Counted from the first letter of the stretch, positions 15,725-23,556 are shown. The stretch: DNA of 23,769 bases from Thomasclavelia spiroformis (GCA_018369555.1 JAGZCC010000035.1:1-23769), one strand, 5' to 3'. Notes: generated by a model not told the origin, from the letters alone. Numbers and translations are program-made.

Positions 15725-16699
15725 TTATTTATCGTATAAGAAACATGCTACTTTACGATTTCCAACATTTTTCAATGTAGGTTTTTCTTTAGCACATCTC
15801 TCAGTTGCCTTTGGGCAACGTGTCCTGAATACGCAACCACTAGGCGGATCTATCGGACTAGGAAGCTCTCCTTCCAGTACGATACGTTTTTTAACACGAG
15901 CAGTTTTAGGATCCGGAATTGGAACCGAAGATAAAAGTGCTTGTGTATACGGGTGTAACGGATTATGATAAACATCATCTGCTTCCCCAACTTCAACAAT
16001 ATTTCCTAAATACATTACTCCAATACGATCTGAAATATGTTTAACCATACTTAAATCGTGAGCAATGAACAAATAAGCAATTCCCATCTCTTTTTGAATT
16101 TTTTCAAGAAGATTAATAACTTGTGCTTGAATCGAAACGTCAAGAGCCGAAATCGGTTCATCACAAACAATAAATTTAGGATTTAACGCAAGAGTTCTTG
16201 CAATTCCAATTCTCTGTCTTTGTCCTCCAGAAAATTCATGAGGATAACGACGAATATGATCTGGTTTTAAACCAACAATTTCTAACAATTCACGAACTCT
16301 ATTTTCACGTTCTTCCTTACTATTTAAAATTCCATGAATATCCATTGGTTCACGAATAATTTCCCCAACTGTCATTCTTGGATTCAAACTTGCATATGGA
16401 TCTTGAAAAATCATCTGCATATCTTGTCTGAATTTTTTTAGCTTTGTACCTCTAATTTTGGTAATATCTTCACCTTCGAAAATTACACTACCAGCAGTTG
16501 GTTCATAAATTTTAACTAATGCTACACCAGTAGTACTTTTCCCACATCCAGATTCACCAACTAAACCAAATGTTTCACCTTCTGCAATTTCAAAATCAAC
16601 ACCATCTACAGCTTTAACAATTTGTTTTTTAGCAAGAAATCCTCCTGAAACAGGGAAATGTACTTTAAGACCCTTTACTTTTAAAATTGGTTCACTCAT
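15725..16699 (-). CDS. oppF: Oligopeptide ABC transporter ATP-binding protein
   Basis: A 324-residue ABC ATPase. Walker A is GESGCGKST (49-57), then MIFQDPYASLNP (Q-loop), the signature SGGQRQRIGIAR, Walker B IVCDEPISALD and the H-switch IAHDLSMVKH. The C-terminal oligopeptide/dipeptide extension (HPYTQALLSSVPIPDP) ends in a cysteine cluster (CVFRTRCPKATERC, later VACF), as is common in OppD/OppF proteins. It powers peptide uptake as one half of the OppD-OppF pair. Its stop is 17 nt before oppA, and it starts three nucleotides after the oppD stop, so translation is tightly coupled. Confidence 0.95.
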   Translation of the reverse strand: MSEPILKVKGLKVHFPVSGGFLAKKQIVKAVDGVDFEIAEGETFGLVGESGCGKSTTGVALVKIYEPTAGSVIFEGEDITKIRGTKLKKFRQDMQMIFQDPYASLNPRMTVGEIIREPMDIHGILNSKEERENRVRELLEIVGLKPDHIRRYPHEFSGGQRQRIGIARTLALNPKFIVCDEPISALDVSIQAQVINLLEKIQKEMGIAYLFIAHDLSMVKHISDRIGVMYLGNIVEVGEADDVYHNPLHPYTQALLSSVPIPDPKTARVKKRIVLEGELPSPIDPPSGCVFRTRCPKATERCAKEKPTLKNVGNRKVACFLYDK

Positions 16700-16702
16700 C
16701 TT

Positions 16703-17713
16703 TTATTCCCCTTTCTTTAATGCCATTGGATTTCCAAGCCAACATGAGCAGATATGCGTTTTTGAATATTCACGATACTCATCCATTTTTAATGGACAAA
16801 TATTCATTGCTTTTTCACAGCGATCTACAAATGGACATCCATTAGAAATATTTAATAAATCTGGTGGCGATCCTGGAATTGGATGCAGTTCTTTTCTTTC
16901 AGTATCTTCAGGATTTGAAATACATGATAATAAACCTTTTGTATATGGATGCTTTGGATTATAGAAAATTTCATCTGTTGTTCCCATTTCTACAATTTTA
17001 CCACCATACATAATTGCAATTCGATCACATATGCTTGCAACAACACCAAGATCATGTGTAATCATAATAATTCCTGAATCAATTTCATCTTTTAAACTAC
17101 TAATCAATTCTAGCACTTGTGCTTGAATAGTTACGTCTAATGCTGTCGTAGGTTCATCAGCAATAATAATTTTTGGATCACAAGCAAGAGCAATTGCAAT
17201 AATAATTCTTTGTCTCATCCCTCCAGAAAATTGGTGTGGATATTGACGAATACGTTTTTCCGGAGAAGGAATACCTACTTTTCTCATTAAATCAATCGCT
17301 TTATTAAGAGCATCTGTTTTTGAAATTCCCGGATTATGATTAATAATTGGTTCAATTAATTGAGTTTCAATTCTAAGTGTTGGATTTAAGAAAGTCATTG
17401 GATCTTGAAAAATCATTGCCATATCATTACCACGAATTTCATCCATTGTCTCTTCGTATTTTTTATTTGAATCAAAACTTAATGGCGAAATTTCTTTACC
17501 ATCAATTTTAATAGAACCACTAGTTACTTTACCATTTGCGGCAAGTAGTCCCATAACTGAAAACATTGTCTGTGATTTACCTGATCCAGATTCACCAACA
17601 ATTCCTAAAACTTCACCTTTGTCTACATAAAATGACACATCACGAACAGCTTTAACTATTCCATTTTCTGTACTAAATTCAGTAGTAAGGTTATTAACTT
17701 CTAACATCTTCAT
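16703..17713 (-). CDS. oppD: Oligopeptide ABC transporter ATP-binding protein
   Basis: A 336-residue ABC ATPase with Walker A GESGSGKSQ, MIFQDPMTFLNPTLRI, signature SGGMRQRIIIAIAL, Walker B IIIADEPTTALD and MITHDLGVVA. The C-terminal oligopeptide domain (HPYTKGLLSCISNP) carries a Cys cluster (GCPFVDRCEKAMNIC, HICSCW). The DEPTTALDVTIQAQ wording and the longer C-terminal region favour OppD over OppF. AGGAGG lies 11 nt before ATG 17713, slightly far but acceptable. A second ATG two codons later is less likely. Confidence 0.95.
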   Translation of the reverse strand: MKMLEVNNLTTEFSTENGIVKAVRDVSFYVDKGEVLGIVGESGSGKSQTMFSVMGLLAANGKVTSGSIKIDGKEISPLSFDSNKKYEETMDEIRGNDMAMIFQDPMTFLNPTLRIETQLIEPIINHNPGISKTDALNKAIDLMRKVGIPSPEKRIRQYPHQFSGGMRQRIIIAIALACDPKIIIADEPTTALDVTIQAQVLELISSLKDEIDSGIIMITHDLGVVASICDRIAIMYGGKIVEMGTTDEIFYNPKHPYTKGLLSCISNPEDTERKELHPIPGSPPDLLNISNGCPFVDRCEKAMNICPLKMDEYREYSKTHICSCWLGNPMALKKGE

Positions 17714-17728
17714 TCTATTACTAGCCTC

Positions 17729-18664
17729 CTACTTCTTTTTAGGGTCAAGGGCATCCCCTAAACCATCACCAATAAAATTCAATGCCAACATTGTTAAACA
17801 GATTGCAAGAACTGGCCAAACAACTTGCAATGGTTGTGAACTAATCATCGCTCTTGCATCATTAGCCAATGTACCCCAACTTGCTTGTGGAGCAGAAAGA
17901 CCAATTCCTAAAAAACCTAATGTTGCTTCATAAAAAATCGAACTAGGCACTAACATTGAAAACGATACAATGATAGGTCCCATACTATTTATAATTAAAT
18001 GCTTCAACAAAATACGTGACTTACTAGCACCTAAAACAAATGCTGCTAATGAGAACTCTTGTTCTTTTAAAGTCATAACTTGAGCACGTACCTGTCTTGC
18101 CATCCCCATCCATGAAGAAATACAAATTCCAATAATAATTGATTGGAAATTAGAACCTAATACTACTGTAATCATAATCAAATATAACATATCAGGGATT
18201 GAATACAGAGCATCAACAATACGCATCATTACCATGTCTAATTTACCGCCAAAATAACCTGCAATGGCACCATAAGTAACTCCAACTAATAATGAGATAC
18301 CAGCTGCTGAAAAACCTACAGCTAACGAAATTCTACCACCATACATAATTCTGACTAAAACATCTCGTCCAAAACGGTCAGTTCCTAAGAAATGTTCTGC
18401 AGATGGCTTAGCAAATGTATTTGTCATATTTTGCCCATCATAAGTATATTGAGAAAACATTGGAATCAAAATACAAGCAAGTGTCATAAGTGCTAAAAAG
18501 CATAAACCTACTAGTGCTAATTTATTATCCTTAAAACGATTCCACGCATCAGCTAAATATGTTTTACTCTCATATGAAATTTTTTCACTATTCTTTTTTG
18601 AATCATCTAACTTCTCAAACATTTCAGGAGTAAGTTCAATGTCCATAACATTATTTTTTTCCAT
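17729..18664 (-). CDS. oppC: Oligopeptide ABC transporter permease
   Basis: A 311-residue permease. A cytoplasmic N-terminal segment (about 1-48) containing YLADAWNRFKDNKLALVGL is typical of OppC. A first membrane helix follows, then the periplasm-facing motif FLGTDRFGRDVLVRIMYGGRISL and the five-helix BPD_transp_1 core. The ATPase-coupling EAA-type loop is seen as ASKSRILLKHLIINSMGPI. The C-terminus ends FIGDGLGDALDPKKK, the usual OppC/DppC ending. It pairs with OppB to form the channel. It lies 11 nt from oppB and 15 nt from oppD. Confidence 0.95.
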   Translation of the reverse strand: MEKNNVMDIELTPEMFEKLDDSKKNSEKISYESKTYLADAWNRFKDNKLALVGLCFLALMTLACILIPMFSQYTYDGQNMTNTFAKPSAEHFLGTDRFGRDVLVRIMYGGRISLAVGFSAAGISLLVGVTYGAIAGYFGGKLDMVMMRIVDALYSIPDMLYLIMITVVLGSNFQSIIIGICISSWMGMARQVRAQVMTLKEQEFSLAAFVLGASKSRILLKHLIINSMGPIIVSFSMLVPSSIFYEATLGFLGIGLSAPQASWGTLANDARAMISSQPLQVVWPVLAICLTMLALNFIGDGLGDALDPKKK

Positions 18665-18675
18665 CTTGCTCCCCC

Positions 18676-19593
18676 TTACTTCAATTTAATACGTGGATCA
18701 ACCACTGCTGACAACACGTCTGTAATAATATTAAATGTAATAACTAAAAATCCTAAAAATATTGTAAGTCCCATAATCATTGGATAATCACGTGTTTGAA
18801 TACTTGAAACCATTTCACGTCCAATTCCTGGAATCGCAAATAACGATTCGATTACAAAACTTCCTGTAAGCATATATGCAAATGCCGGTCCGGCATAAGT
18901 AATAACAGGTATCATCGCATTTTTTAATGCATGTTTAATTATTACTTTTTTATATGATGTTCCTTTTGAACGAGCTAAAATAATATAATCTTGTTTCATA
19001 ACTTCAAGCATACTACTTCGAGTTAAACGACAAATCATTGAAATTGGATAAAAAGATAACGCCATTACCGGTAATACATAATTAGCCGGTGTATCTAAGC
19101 CTACAAACGGCAGGACTTTCAAATTAACTCCTAAAACAATAATCAGTAGAATCCCAATCAAAAACGATGGTACTGATACTCCAATTGTCGCAATAAACAT
19201 ACAAAGATTACTTACCCACTTTCGCTTCGATAGCGCTGCAGCGGTCCCCAAAGTAATCCCCACAATTATTGCTGTTGCAAAAGCAATAGAACCCAACTTT
19301 GCAGTAACTGGAAAACTTTGTGTAATTGTATCTGATACTTCACGTCCAGAACGTACAATACTTTCACCTAAATCACCATGTACTAAATCAGTCATATAAA
19401 TTTTATACTGTTCAGATAATGGTTTATCTAAATTGTACTTTTTCATCATCAATTCACGCTGTGCAGCATTTTTGAATTTTTCACCACTAATTGGCGATCC
19501 GGGTGTTACTTTCATCAAGAAAAATGTTGCAGATGAAAGTAAAAACAGAGTAATAATTCCGATTAGCACCCTCTTTAAAACATACCTTAACAT
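18676..19593 (-). CDS. oppB: Oligopeptide ABC transporter permease
   Basis: A 305-residue permease that opens with the OppB/DppB signature MLRYVLKRVLIGIITLFLLS and has PGSPISGEK and KKYNLDKPLSEQYKIYM in the extracytoplasmic stretch. The EAA coupling loop reads ARSKGTSYKKVIIKHALKNAMIPV, and the C-terminus ends VLSAVVDPRIKLK, as expected. First gene of the operon. Its leader of about 120 nt carries two possible promoters and an operator-like palindrome, listed separately. The gene order B-C-D-F-A is a common Gram-positive variant. Confidence 0.95.
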   Translation of the reverse strand: MLRYVLKRVLIGIITLFLLSSATFFLMKVTPGSPISGEKFKNAAQRELMMKKYNLDKPLSEQYKIYMTDLVHGDLGESIVRSGREVSDTITQSFPVTAKLGSIAFATAIIVGITLGTAAALSKRKWVSNLCMFIATIGVSVPSFLIGILLIIVLGVNLKVLPFVGLDTPANYVLPVMALSFYPISMICRLTRSSMLEVMKQDYIILARSKGTSYKKVIIKHALKNAMIPVITYAGPAFAYMLTGSFVIESLFAIPGIGREMVSSIQTRDYPMIMGLTIFLGFLVITFNIITDVLSAVVDPRIKLK

Positions 19594-19625
19594 TTAATCA
19601 CCTATTCCTTTACTATATATCTAAA

Positions 19626-19654
19626 AGAATACCTTAAAATTGCCCAAATTTCAA
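19626..19654 (-). promoter_or_regulatory. Candidate proximal opp promoter
   Basis: On the - strand, TTGAAA (19649-19654), 17-bp spacer, TATTCT (19626-19631). The -10 is imperfect. The start would be about 25 nt before oppB. Confidence 0.4.
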
Positions 19655-19713
19655 ACATTTTTTTACATTAAGCCCTCTAAACAAGTGACCAAAATCTCCA
19701 AAAAACCGCTAAT

Positions 19714-19729
19714 TGTATACGATTATACA
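19714..19729. promoter_or_regulatory. Operator-like palindrome overlapping a possible distal opp promoter
   Basis: A perfect inverted repeat, TGTATA (19714-19719), CGAT, TATACA (19724-19729). On the - strand it contains TATAAT (19722-19727), which could be a -10 box, although the matching -35 is only a T-run. A dimeric repressor binding here would cover that box. The regulator is unknown. The site is upstream of oppB and about 90 nt downstream of the nuclease stop. Confidence 0.5.
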
Positions 19730-19730
19730 C

Positions 19731-19800
19731 ATTTTTTTAATAAAAAAAAATTTTTAATTTTTTTAAAAAAACTTTTTTTATTTTTAAAAATACTAAATTT
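19731..19800. other. Homopolymeric A/T tract between opp promoter region and nuclease gene
   Basis: About 70 bp made almost wholly of alternating A-runs and T-runs of five to nine bases. Such DNA is usually intrinsically curved and could act as an UP-like element for the distal opp promoter. A-T-only hairpins can be drawn and might end the nuclease transcript, but there is no GC stem. A 60-codon open frame across it on the + strand is low complexity and not believed. Confidence 0.5.
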
Positions 19801-19818
19801 ATCACTAAAAAGTATAAA

Positions 19819-20352
19819 TTAATTTTCACTATAAATTCCTCTATTTTCCACCTTTGCTTCCCTATCAGCATCCACTATCAACTGACTATAAGTATAATCA
19901 TAACCATAATCATAAAACTTTTCAACCAAGCCTTCTCGAGCTAATTTTTCCTGTAATAACTCCCCATCAACAAATATCCACGCTAATAATCTGCCATATT
20001 TATCCTCACTATCACCATCAGGATTTAACTCCAATTCAATCGTGTTAGCATTGGATAATTGTTCTTTTGTATAATCACTTGCCTCTTTTCCATATGCCTC
20101 GATTTGATTTGTTGATTCTGGTGTATCAATATATAAAAATCTTACTTTAGTTCTCTTACCATCAATATCGAACCACGCTGTATCACCATCGACACATTGA
20201 TTCAACGTTACTTCAAAGCGTCCTGAACTCAATAAAGGCTTATATTCTTGATACAAATTAAAACCTAAAACACCTAAAATTATAATTATTCCTAGCCATG
20301 ATTTAGATAATTTACGATACTGTTTTTTAGTCATTTTTATTTTTTTAGCCAT
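19819..20352 (-). CDS. Membrane-anchored SNase/thermonuclease-type nuclease
   Basis: A 177-residue protein counted from ATG 20352, which follows a GGTGG ribosome site and overlaps the end of the RNase H gene by eight bases. An upstream in-frame ATG at 20394 would lie well inside that gene. A basic N-terminus (MAKKIKMTKKQYRK) precedes one hydrophobic helix (about 19-35), then a staphylococcal-nuclease fold. The fold has DGDT (55-58), R71 and D76-E79 (VRFLYIDTPE) and R121 (YGRLLAW), i.e. the catalytic arginines and glutamate and the calcium-binding aspartates. It should cut DNA or RNA outside the membrane, being tethered rather than secreted. No signal-peptidase site is apparent. Confidence 0.88.
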   Translation of the reverse strand: MAKKIKMTKKQYRKLSKSWLGIIIILGVLGFNLYQEYKPLLSSGRFEVTLNQCVDGDTAWFDIDGKRTKVRFLYIDTPESTNQIEAYGKEASDYTKEQLSNANTIELELNPDGDSEDKYGRLLAWIFVDGELLQEKLAREGLVEKFYDYGYDYTYSQLIVDADREAKVENRGIYSEN

Positions 20353-20932
20353 TGATTCCCACCGCCTTTTTCGCCAACATATCAGCTTTTTCATTATAAA
20401 AATCTCCGCTATGAGCTAATACTTTAACAAAAATAATTTCTAATGTTTCACGATATTTAGCAACCTTTTTTTGATATTCTTGTGTTCCTTTTTTATTAGC
20501 TTTCCACATATTATTAGCCCATTTTTCAATTCCTTCATAATCATAATAGATACAAATTTGCTTATATCCATTACTTTTAGCATATTCCATTGCACAAATA
20601 CTTCCCAAAATTTCCCCTGCTACATTACGCATCGAAACATAACTTTCATCATTACCTTTACCATACATTTCTTTTATAACTTGTTGTCCTTCAATAATCA
20701 CACATCCAAATCCATATTCTTTAGTTTTGATATTATAGCTACCATCAACATAAGCAATCAATCCATCATCAAAATATATTTTCTTTTCCTCTATAAATAC
20801 AAGAGCATCTTCTTTATTGCTAAATGATTTATAAACTGCACCTTTAAATTTATCAACTTGCATTTTACATTCATCCCAAGAATTGTAAATTCCAGGTTTC
20901 CTTCCTATTTTTACTGCATAAAATTTTGCCAT
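20345..20932 (-). CDS. rnhA: Ribonuclease HI with N-terminal hybrid-binding (viroplasmin-like) domain
   Basis: A 195-residue protein. The first ~48 residues (MAKFYAVKIGRKPGIYNSW, VYKSFSNKEDALVFI) match the Caulimovirus-viroplasmin/RNase H1 hybrid-binding domain. The catalytic RNase HI domain follows with all four acidic residues: D63 (AYVDGSYN), E107 (RNVAGEILG), D131 (IYYDYEGIEKW) and D184 (NEKADMLAK), plus H174 (LAHSGDF). It degrades RNA in RNA-DNA hybrids. I start at 20932 because GGAG lies six bases before it. In-frame ATGs at 20935 and 20944 are too close to or upstream of that site. It overlaps the downstream nuclease by eight bases and forms an operon with it. Confidence 0.93.
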   Translation of the reverse strand: MAKFYAVKIGRKPGIYNSWDECKMQVDKFKGAVYKSFSNKEDALVFIEEKKIYFDDGLIAYVDGSYNIKTKEYGFGCVIIEGQQVIKEMYGKGNDESYVSMRNVAGEILGSICAMEYAKSNGYKQICIYYDYEGIEKWANNMWKANKKGTQEYQKKVAKYRETLEIIFVKVLAHSGDFYNEKADMLAKKAVGING

Positions 20933-21056
20933 CATTTTCTCCATTCTTTTAATTTACTTATATTTAAAAACATAATTTTAGTATCTTCACTAAAATATTT
21001 AGCGTTTTTAATCTATCTTATTTTAAACTAGAAAAATTAAATAGTAAAGAGACCTG
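20933..21056. promoter_or_regulatory. Divergent intergenic region with an 8-bp inverted repeat
   Basis: Between divergent rnhA and pepT. ATTTTAGT (20975-20982) and ACTAAAAT (20989-20996) are a perfect inverted repeat with a six-base centre, suitable as an operator or small hairpin. No strong promoter for rnhA could be assigned. Confidence 0.4.
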
Positions 21057-21084
21057 TTGTTTAATCAATAATAATGAGTATAAT
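21057..21084 (+). promoter_or_regulatory. pepT promoter
   Basis: TTGTTT (21057-21062), 16-bp spacer, perfect TATAAT (21079-21084). The transcript would begin inside the tandem repeats that follow. Confidence 0.6.
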
Positions 21085-21106
21085 TAAAGTATTAAAGTAT
21101 TAAAGT
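21083..21106 (+). repeat. Tandem 8-bp repeat in the pepT leader (three copies)
   Basis: Three perfect consecutive copies of ATTAAAGT (21083-21090, 21091-21098, 21099-21106), followed by a partial TAAAG that runs into the Shine-Dalgarno AAAGGAG. The array fills the space between the -10 box and the ribosome site. Confidence 0.85.
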
Positions 21107-21120
21107 TAAAGGAGAAGAAT

Positions 21121-22329
21121 ATGAATATTGAAGAAAGATTTTTAAAATATGTAAGTTACGACACACAATCTGATGAGTACTCAAATACTACTCCATCAAC
21201 ATTAAAACAATTAGACTTAGCAAAAGAGTTAGTCAAAGAAATGTTAGAAATAGGAATTAGTGATGCTCATTTAGATGAATATGGTATTGTTTATGGAACT
21301 ATTAAAGGTAATGGCGGTACTGGTGATATCATAGGATTTATTGCCCATATGGATACATCACCTGATGCTAGTGGTAAAAATATTAAACCGCAAAAAATAA
21401 CTAATTATGATGGTTCTATTATTGAACTAAATAAAGAATTAGGATTATCATTAAATCCTGAAGAATTTACAAGCTTAAAAAAAATGATTGGACATGATTT
21501 AATAACCACTGATGGTACTACATTATTAGGCGCTGATGATAAAGCCGGTGTAGCAATAATTATGGATTTTGCTAATTATTTGTATCAGCATCCTGAAATC
21601 AAGCACAATGATATTAAAATCGCATTTACCCCTGATGAAGAAGTTGGACGTGGAACAGACAATTTCAATGTTAAAAAATTCAATGCAAAATATGCTTATA
21701 CTGTAGATGGCGGAGATATAGCCGAATATAATTATGAAAATTTTAACGCATATAGTGCTAATGTTGAAATTACTGGTAAATCAATTCATCCTGGTAATGC
21801 TAAAAATAAAATGATCAGTGCTATCAATCTAGCAATCGAATTTGAAAATATGCTACCAGAAGAAAAAAAACCATACTATACTGATGGTTATGATGGATTT
21901 AATCATTTACATCATTTAGAAGGTAACTGTGAAAAAGCTACATTAGAATATATTATTAGAAATCATGATTTACAGTTAGCTAAAAAACAAATTGCAGATT
22001 TTGAAAGAATAAAAACATATTTAAATGATAAATACAATTACGAAGCAATTAATTTAGATATTAATGAATCATATTTAAATATGGCTGAAATAATCAAAGA
22101 AAATTACTATATCATTGAAAAATTACAAGCTGCAATGAAAAAAGTGGGAATAGAAAGTTATGCTAGTCCAATTAGAGGAGGAACTGATGGAGCACGTTTA
22201 ACGTTCATGGGATTACCTTGTCCAAACATTGGTACAGGCGGTGAAAACTATCACGGTCCTTTTGAATTTGTATCACTTACAATGATGAAACAAGCAGTAA
22301 AAATCATTACAGAACTAGTTAAAGAATAA
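21121..22329 (+). CDS. pepT: Peptidase T (tripeptide aminopeptidase)
   Basis: A 402-residue zinc peptidase of family M20B, essentially the length of Salmonella PepT. The dizinc site and catalytic residues can be read off: H76 and D78 (IAHMDTSPD), D139/D140 (LLGADDKAG), catalytic E173 and ligand E174 (TPDEEVGRG), D196 (TVDGGDIAEYNYE) and a late histidine (GGENYHGPFEF). The dimerisation/lid domain lies between, with SIHPGNAKNKM. It removes the N-terminal residue of tripeptides in the cytosol. AAAGGAG precedes the ATG. It is followed by a lipid kinase gene after four bases, and it complements the nearby Opp uptake system functionally though on the opposite strand. Confidence 0.97.
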   Translation: MNIEERFLKYVSYDTQSDEYSNTTPSTLKQLDLAKELVKEMLEIGISDAHLDEYGIVYGTIKGNGGTGDIIGFIAHMDTSPDASGKNIKPQKITNYDGSIIELNKELGLSLNPEEFTSLKKMIGHDLITTDGTTLLGADDKAGVAIIMDFANYLYQHPEIKHNDIKIAFTPDEEVGRGTDNFNVKKFNAKYAYTVDGGDIAEYNYENFNAYSANVEITGKSIHPGNAKNKMISAINLAIEFENMLPEEKKPYYTDGYDGFNHLHHLEGNCEKATLEYIIRNHDLQLAKKQIADFERIKTYLNDKYNYEAINLDINESYLNMAEIIKENYYIIEKLQAAMKKVGIESYASPIRGGTDGARLTFMGLPCPNIGTGGENYHGPFEFVSLTMMKQAVKIITELVKE

Positions 22330-22333
22330 ATAT

Positions 22334-23230
22334 ATGAAACGTTGTCTATTTATTATAAATCCATCAGCCGGTCAACGATCAATTCAAAATAACTTAGATA
22401 AACTAATTGGTCAATTAGTCCTAAAAAAAATAGTTAACTACGTTGATGTCTTCTTCACCGCTAAAAAAAATGACGGTTATTATAAAGCTTTAAAGTGTAA
22501 TGAAGCTGATTATGATTTTATTACTGTAGTAGGTGGTGATGGAACTATCAATGAAGTTGTAAGCGGTATGGTAGAAAGCAATAAAACTATTCCGCTTTGT
22601 ATCCTAGCCGCAGGTACAGTTAATGATTTTGCAAATTACTTAAATCTCCCTATTGAAACTAATGATATATGTGATTTAATTGACAATTTTAATACTATTT
22701 GTTGTGATGTAGGAAAAATTGATAATCTGTATTTTATGAATGTAGCTGCTGGGGGAATGTTTAGTGATATTTCTTTTACAGTTAGTAAAAGCGAAAAGAA
22801 AAGATTAGGACCTTTAGCATACTATCTCAATGGTCTTGCAAGCTTACCTAGTCAGTTAAATACAAATATTAATCTTAAAATTGTACTTGATGATGCAAAT
22901 GTAATCAAAGAAGAGGCTAAAATGTTTATGGTTACAAACACTAATCGTGTAGGAGGTTTTGAAAACATTCTTCCTTTAGCTGATATTCAAGATGATTTAT
23001 TAGATTTAATTATCATAAAAAAATGTTCTTTTACTGATTTGGTTGCACTTTCTAAAGATTATCTTTTAAAAAAACATACTAATAGCCCATTTATTTCATA
23101 TTATCAGGCTAAAAAAATAGAAATTTCTAGTGAACAAGATGTAGTTATTGATATAGATGGTGAAGAAGGGTCATTACTCCCAGTAACTATTCAAGTTATT
23201 CATAAAGCAATTAACATTTTGATTCCATAA
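22334..23230 (+). CDS. Diacylglycerol kinase-family lipid kinase (DagK/YegS/LCB5 type)
   Basis: A 298-residue protein with the DAGK catalytic fold. FIINPSAG (6-13) opens the nucleotide-binding domain, VGGDGTINEVV (66-76) is the glycine-rich catalytic motif and AAGTVNDFANYLNLP (92-106) is the conserved second motif. A beta-rich C-terminal domain ends in IDGEEG, another family mark. It phosphorylates diacylglycerol or a related lipid at the cytoplasmic face; specificity within the family is not readable by eye. Its ribosome site is poor and the start is four bases after the pepT stop, so it is probably translationally coupled. A strong terminator follows. Confidence 0.93.
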   Translation: MKRCLFIINPSAGQRSIQNNLDKLIGQLVLKKIVNYVDVFFTAKKNDGYYKALKCNEADYDFITVVGGDGTINEVVSGMVESNKTIPLCILAAGTVNDFANYLNLPIETNDICDLIDNFNTICCDVGKIDNLYFMNVAAGGMFSDISFTVSKSEKKRLGPLAYYLNGLASLPSQLNTNINLKIVLDDANVIKEEAKMFMVTNTNRVGGFENILPLADIQDDLLDLIIIKKCSFTDLVALSKDYLLKKHTNSPFISYYQAKKIEISSEQDVVIDIDGEEGSLLPVTIQVIHKAINILIP

Positions 23231-23240
23231 AATATCAATT

Positions 23241-23299
23241 AAAGAGATTGTAACGAAATAACTTTTATAAAGTTAAACTTCGTCTTCAATCTCTTTTTT
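23241..23299 (+). terminator. Long three-tier terminator hairpin after the lipid kinase gene
   Basis: The outer stem is AAAGAGATTG (23241-23250) with CAATCTCTTT (23287-23296). Inside, ACGAA pairs with TTCGT and TAACTTT with AAAGTTA around a three-base loop, separated by small bulges. A T-run (23294-23299) completes it. It is unusually long, close to 56 nt of stacked helix. Confidence 0.82.
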
Positions 23300-23513
23300 C
23301 GACATTTTTTTATCAATTAATAAACTAATTAACCACAATAAATAACTAACCGATTTAGATAAAATTTCTAAGATTAAAACAATAAAAAACAATTATCTTT
23401 CTAGCATTTTTTAATCTGATACTTAATAAAATTCACTTTTTCTATCTTCCAAAAAGAAACAATGTAACTATTAAAAGCAAAAATAATGCAACTCATTATA
23501 ATTAAATTATATT
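23300..23513. other. AT-rich intergenic stretch without a recognised gene
   Basis: I found no open frame with a ribosome site on either strand and no promoter pair near consensus. A 15-bp A/T palindrome (TATAATT-A-AATTATA) occurs just before the next hairpin. Composition alone could produce it. Confidence 0.5.
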
Positions 23514-23556
23514 AAAACAGACAATTCACTGCATTTTATTGTCTGTTTTATTTTTA
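23514..23556 (+). terminator. Orphan intrinsic terminator
   Basis: A perfect 12-bp stem, AAAACAGACAAT (23514-23525) with ATTGTCTGTTTT (23538-23549), 12-base loop, then ATTTTT. No gene ends nearby, being nearly 300 nt beyond the lipid kinase stop, so it either backs up the previous terminator or ends a short untranslated transcript. Confidence 0.72.

Noticed and set aside
19640..19822. 60-codon + strand frame over the A/T tract upstream of oppB.
   Set aside because: Homopolymer-driven K/F/L composition, no ribosome site, overlaps the opp promoter region.
19854..20048. 64-codon + strand frame inside the SNase gene.
   Set aside because: Antisense shadow.
20471..20827. 118-codon + strand frame inside rnhA.
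   Set aside because: Antisense to a gene with complete catalytic residues; I/F/S-rich composition is typical of a mirror frame.
23300..23513. Short - strand frame starting at the ATG complementary to 23303-23305.
   Set aside because: Ten codons, no ribosome site, and it runs into the lipid kinase terminator.
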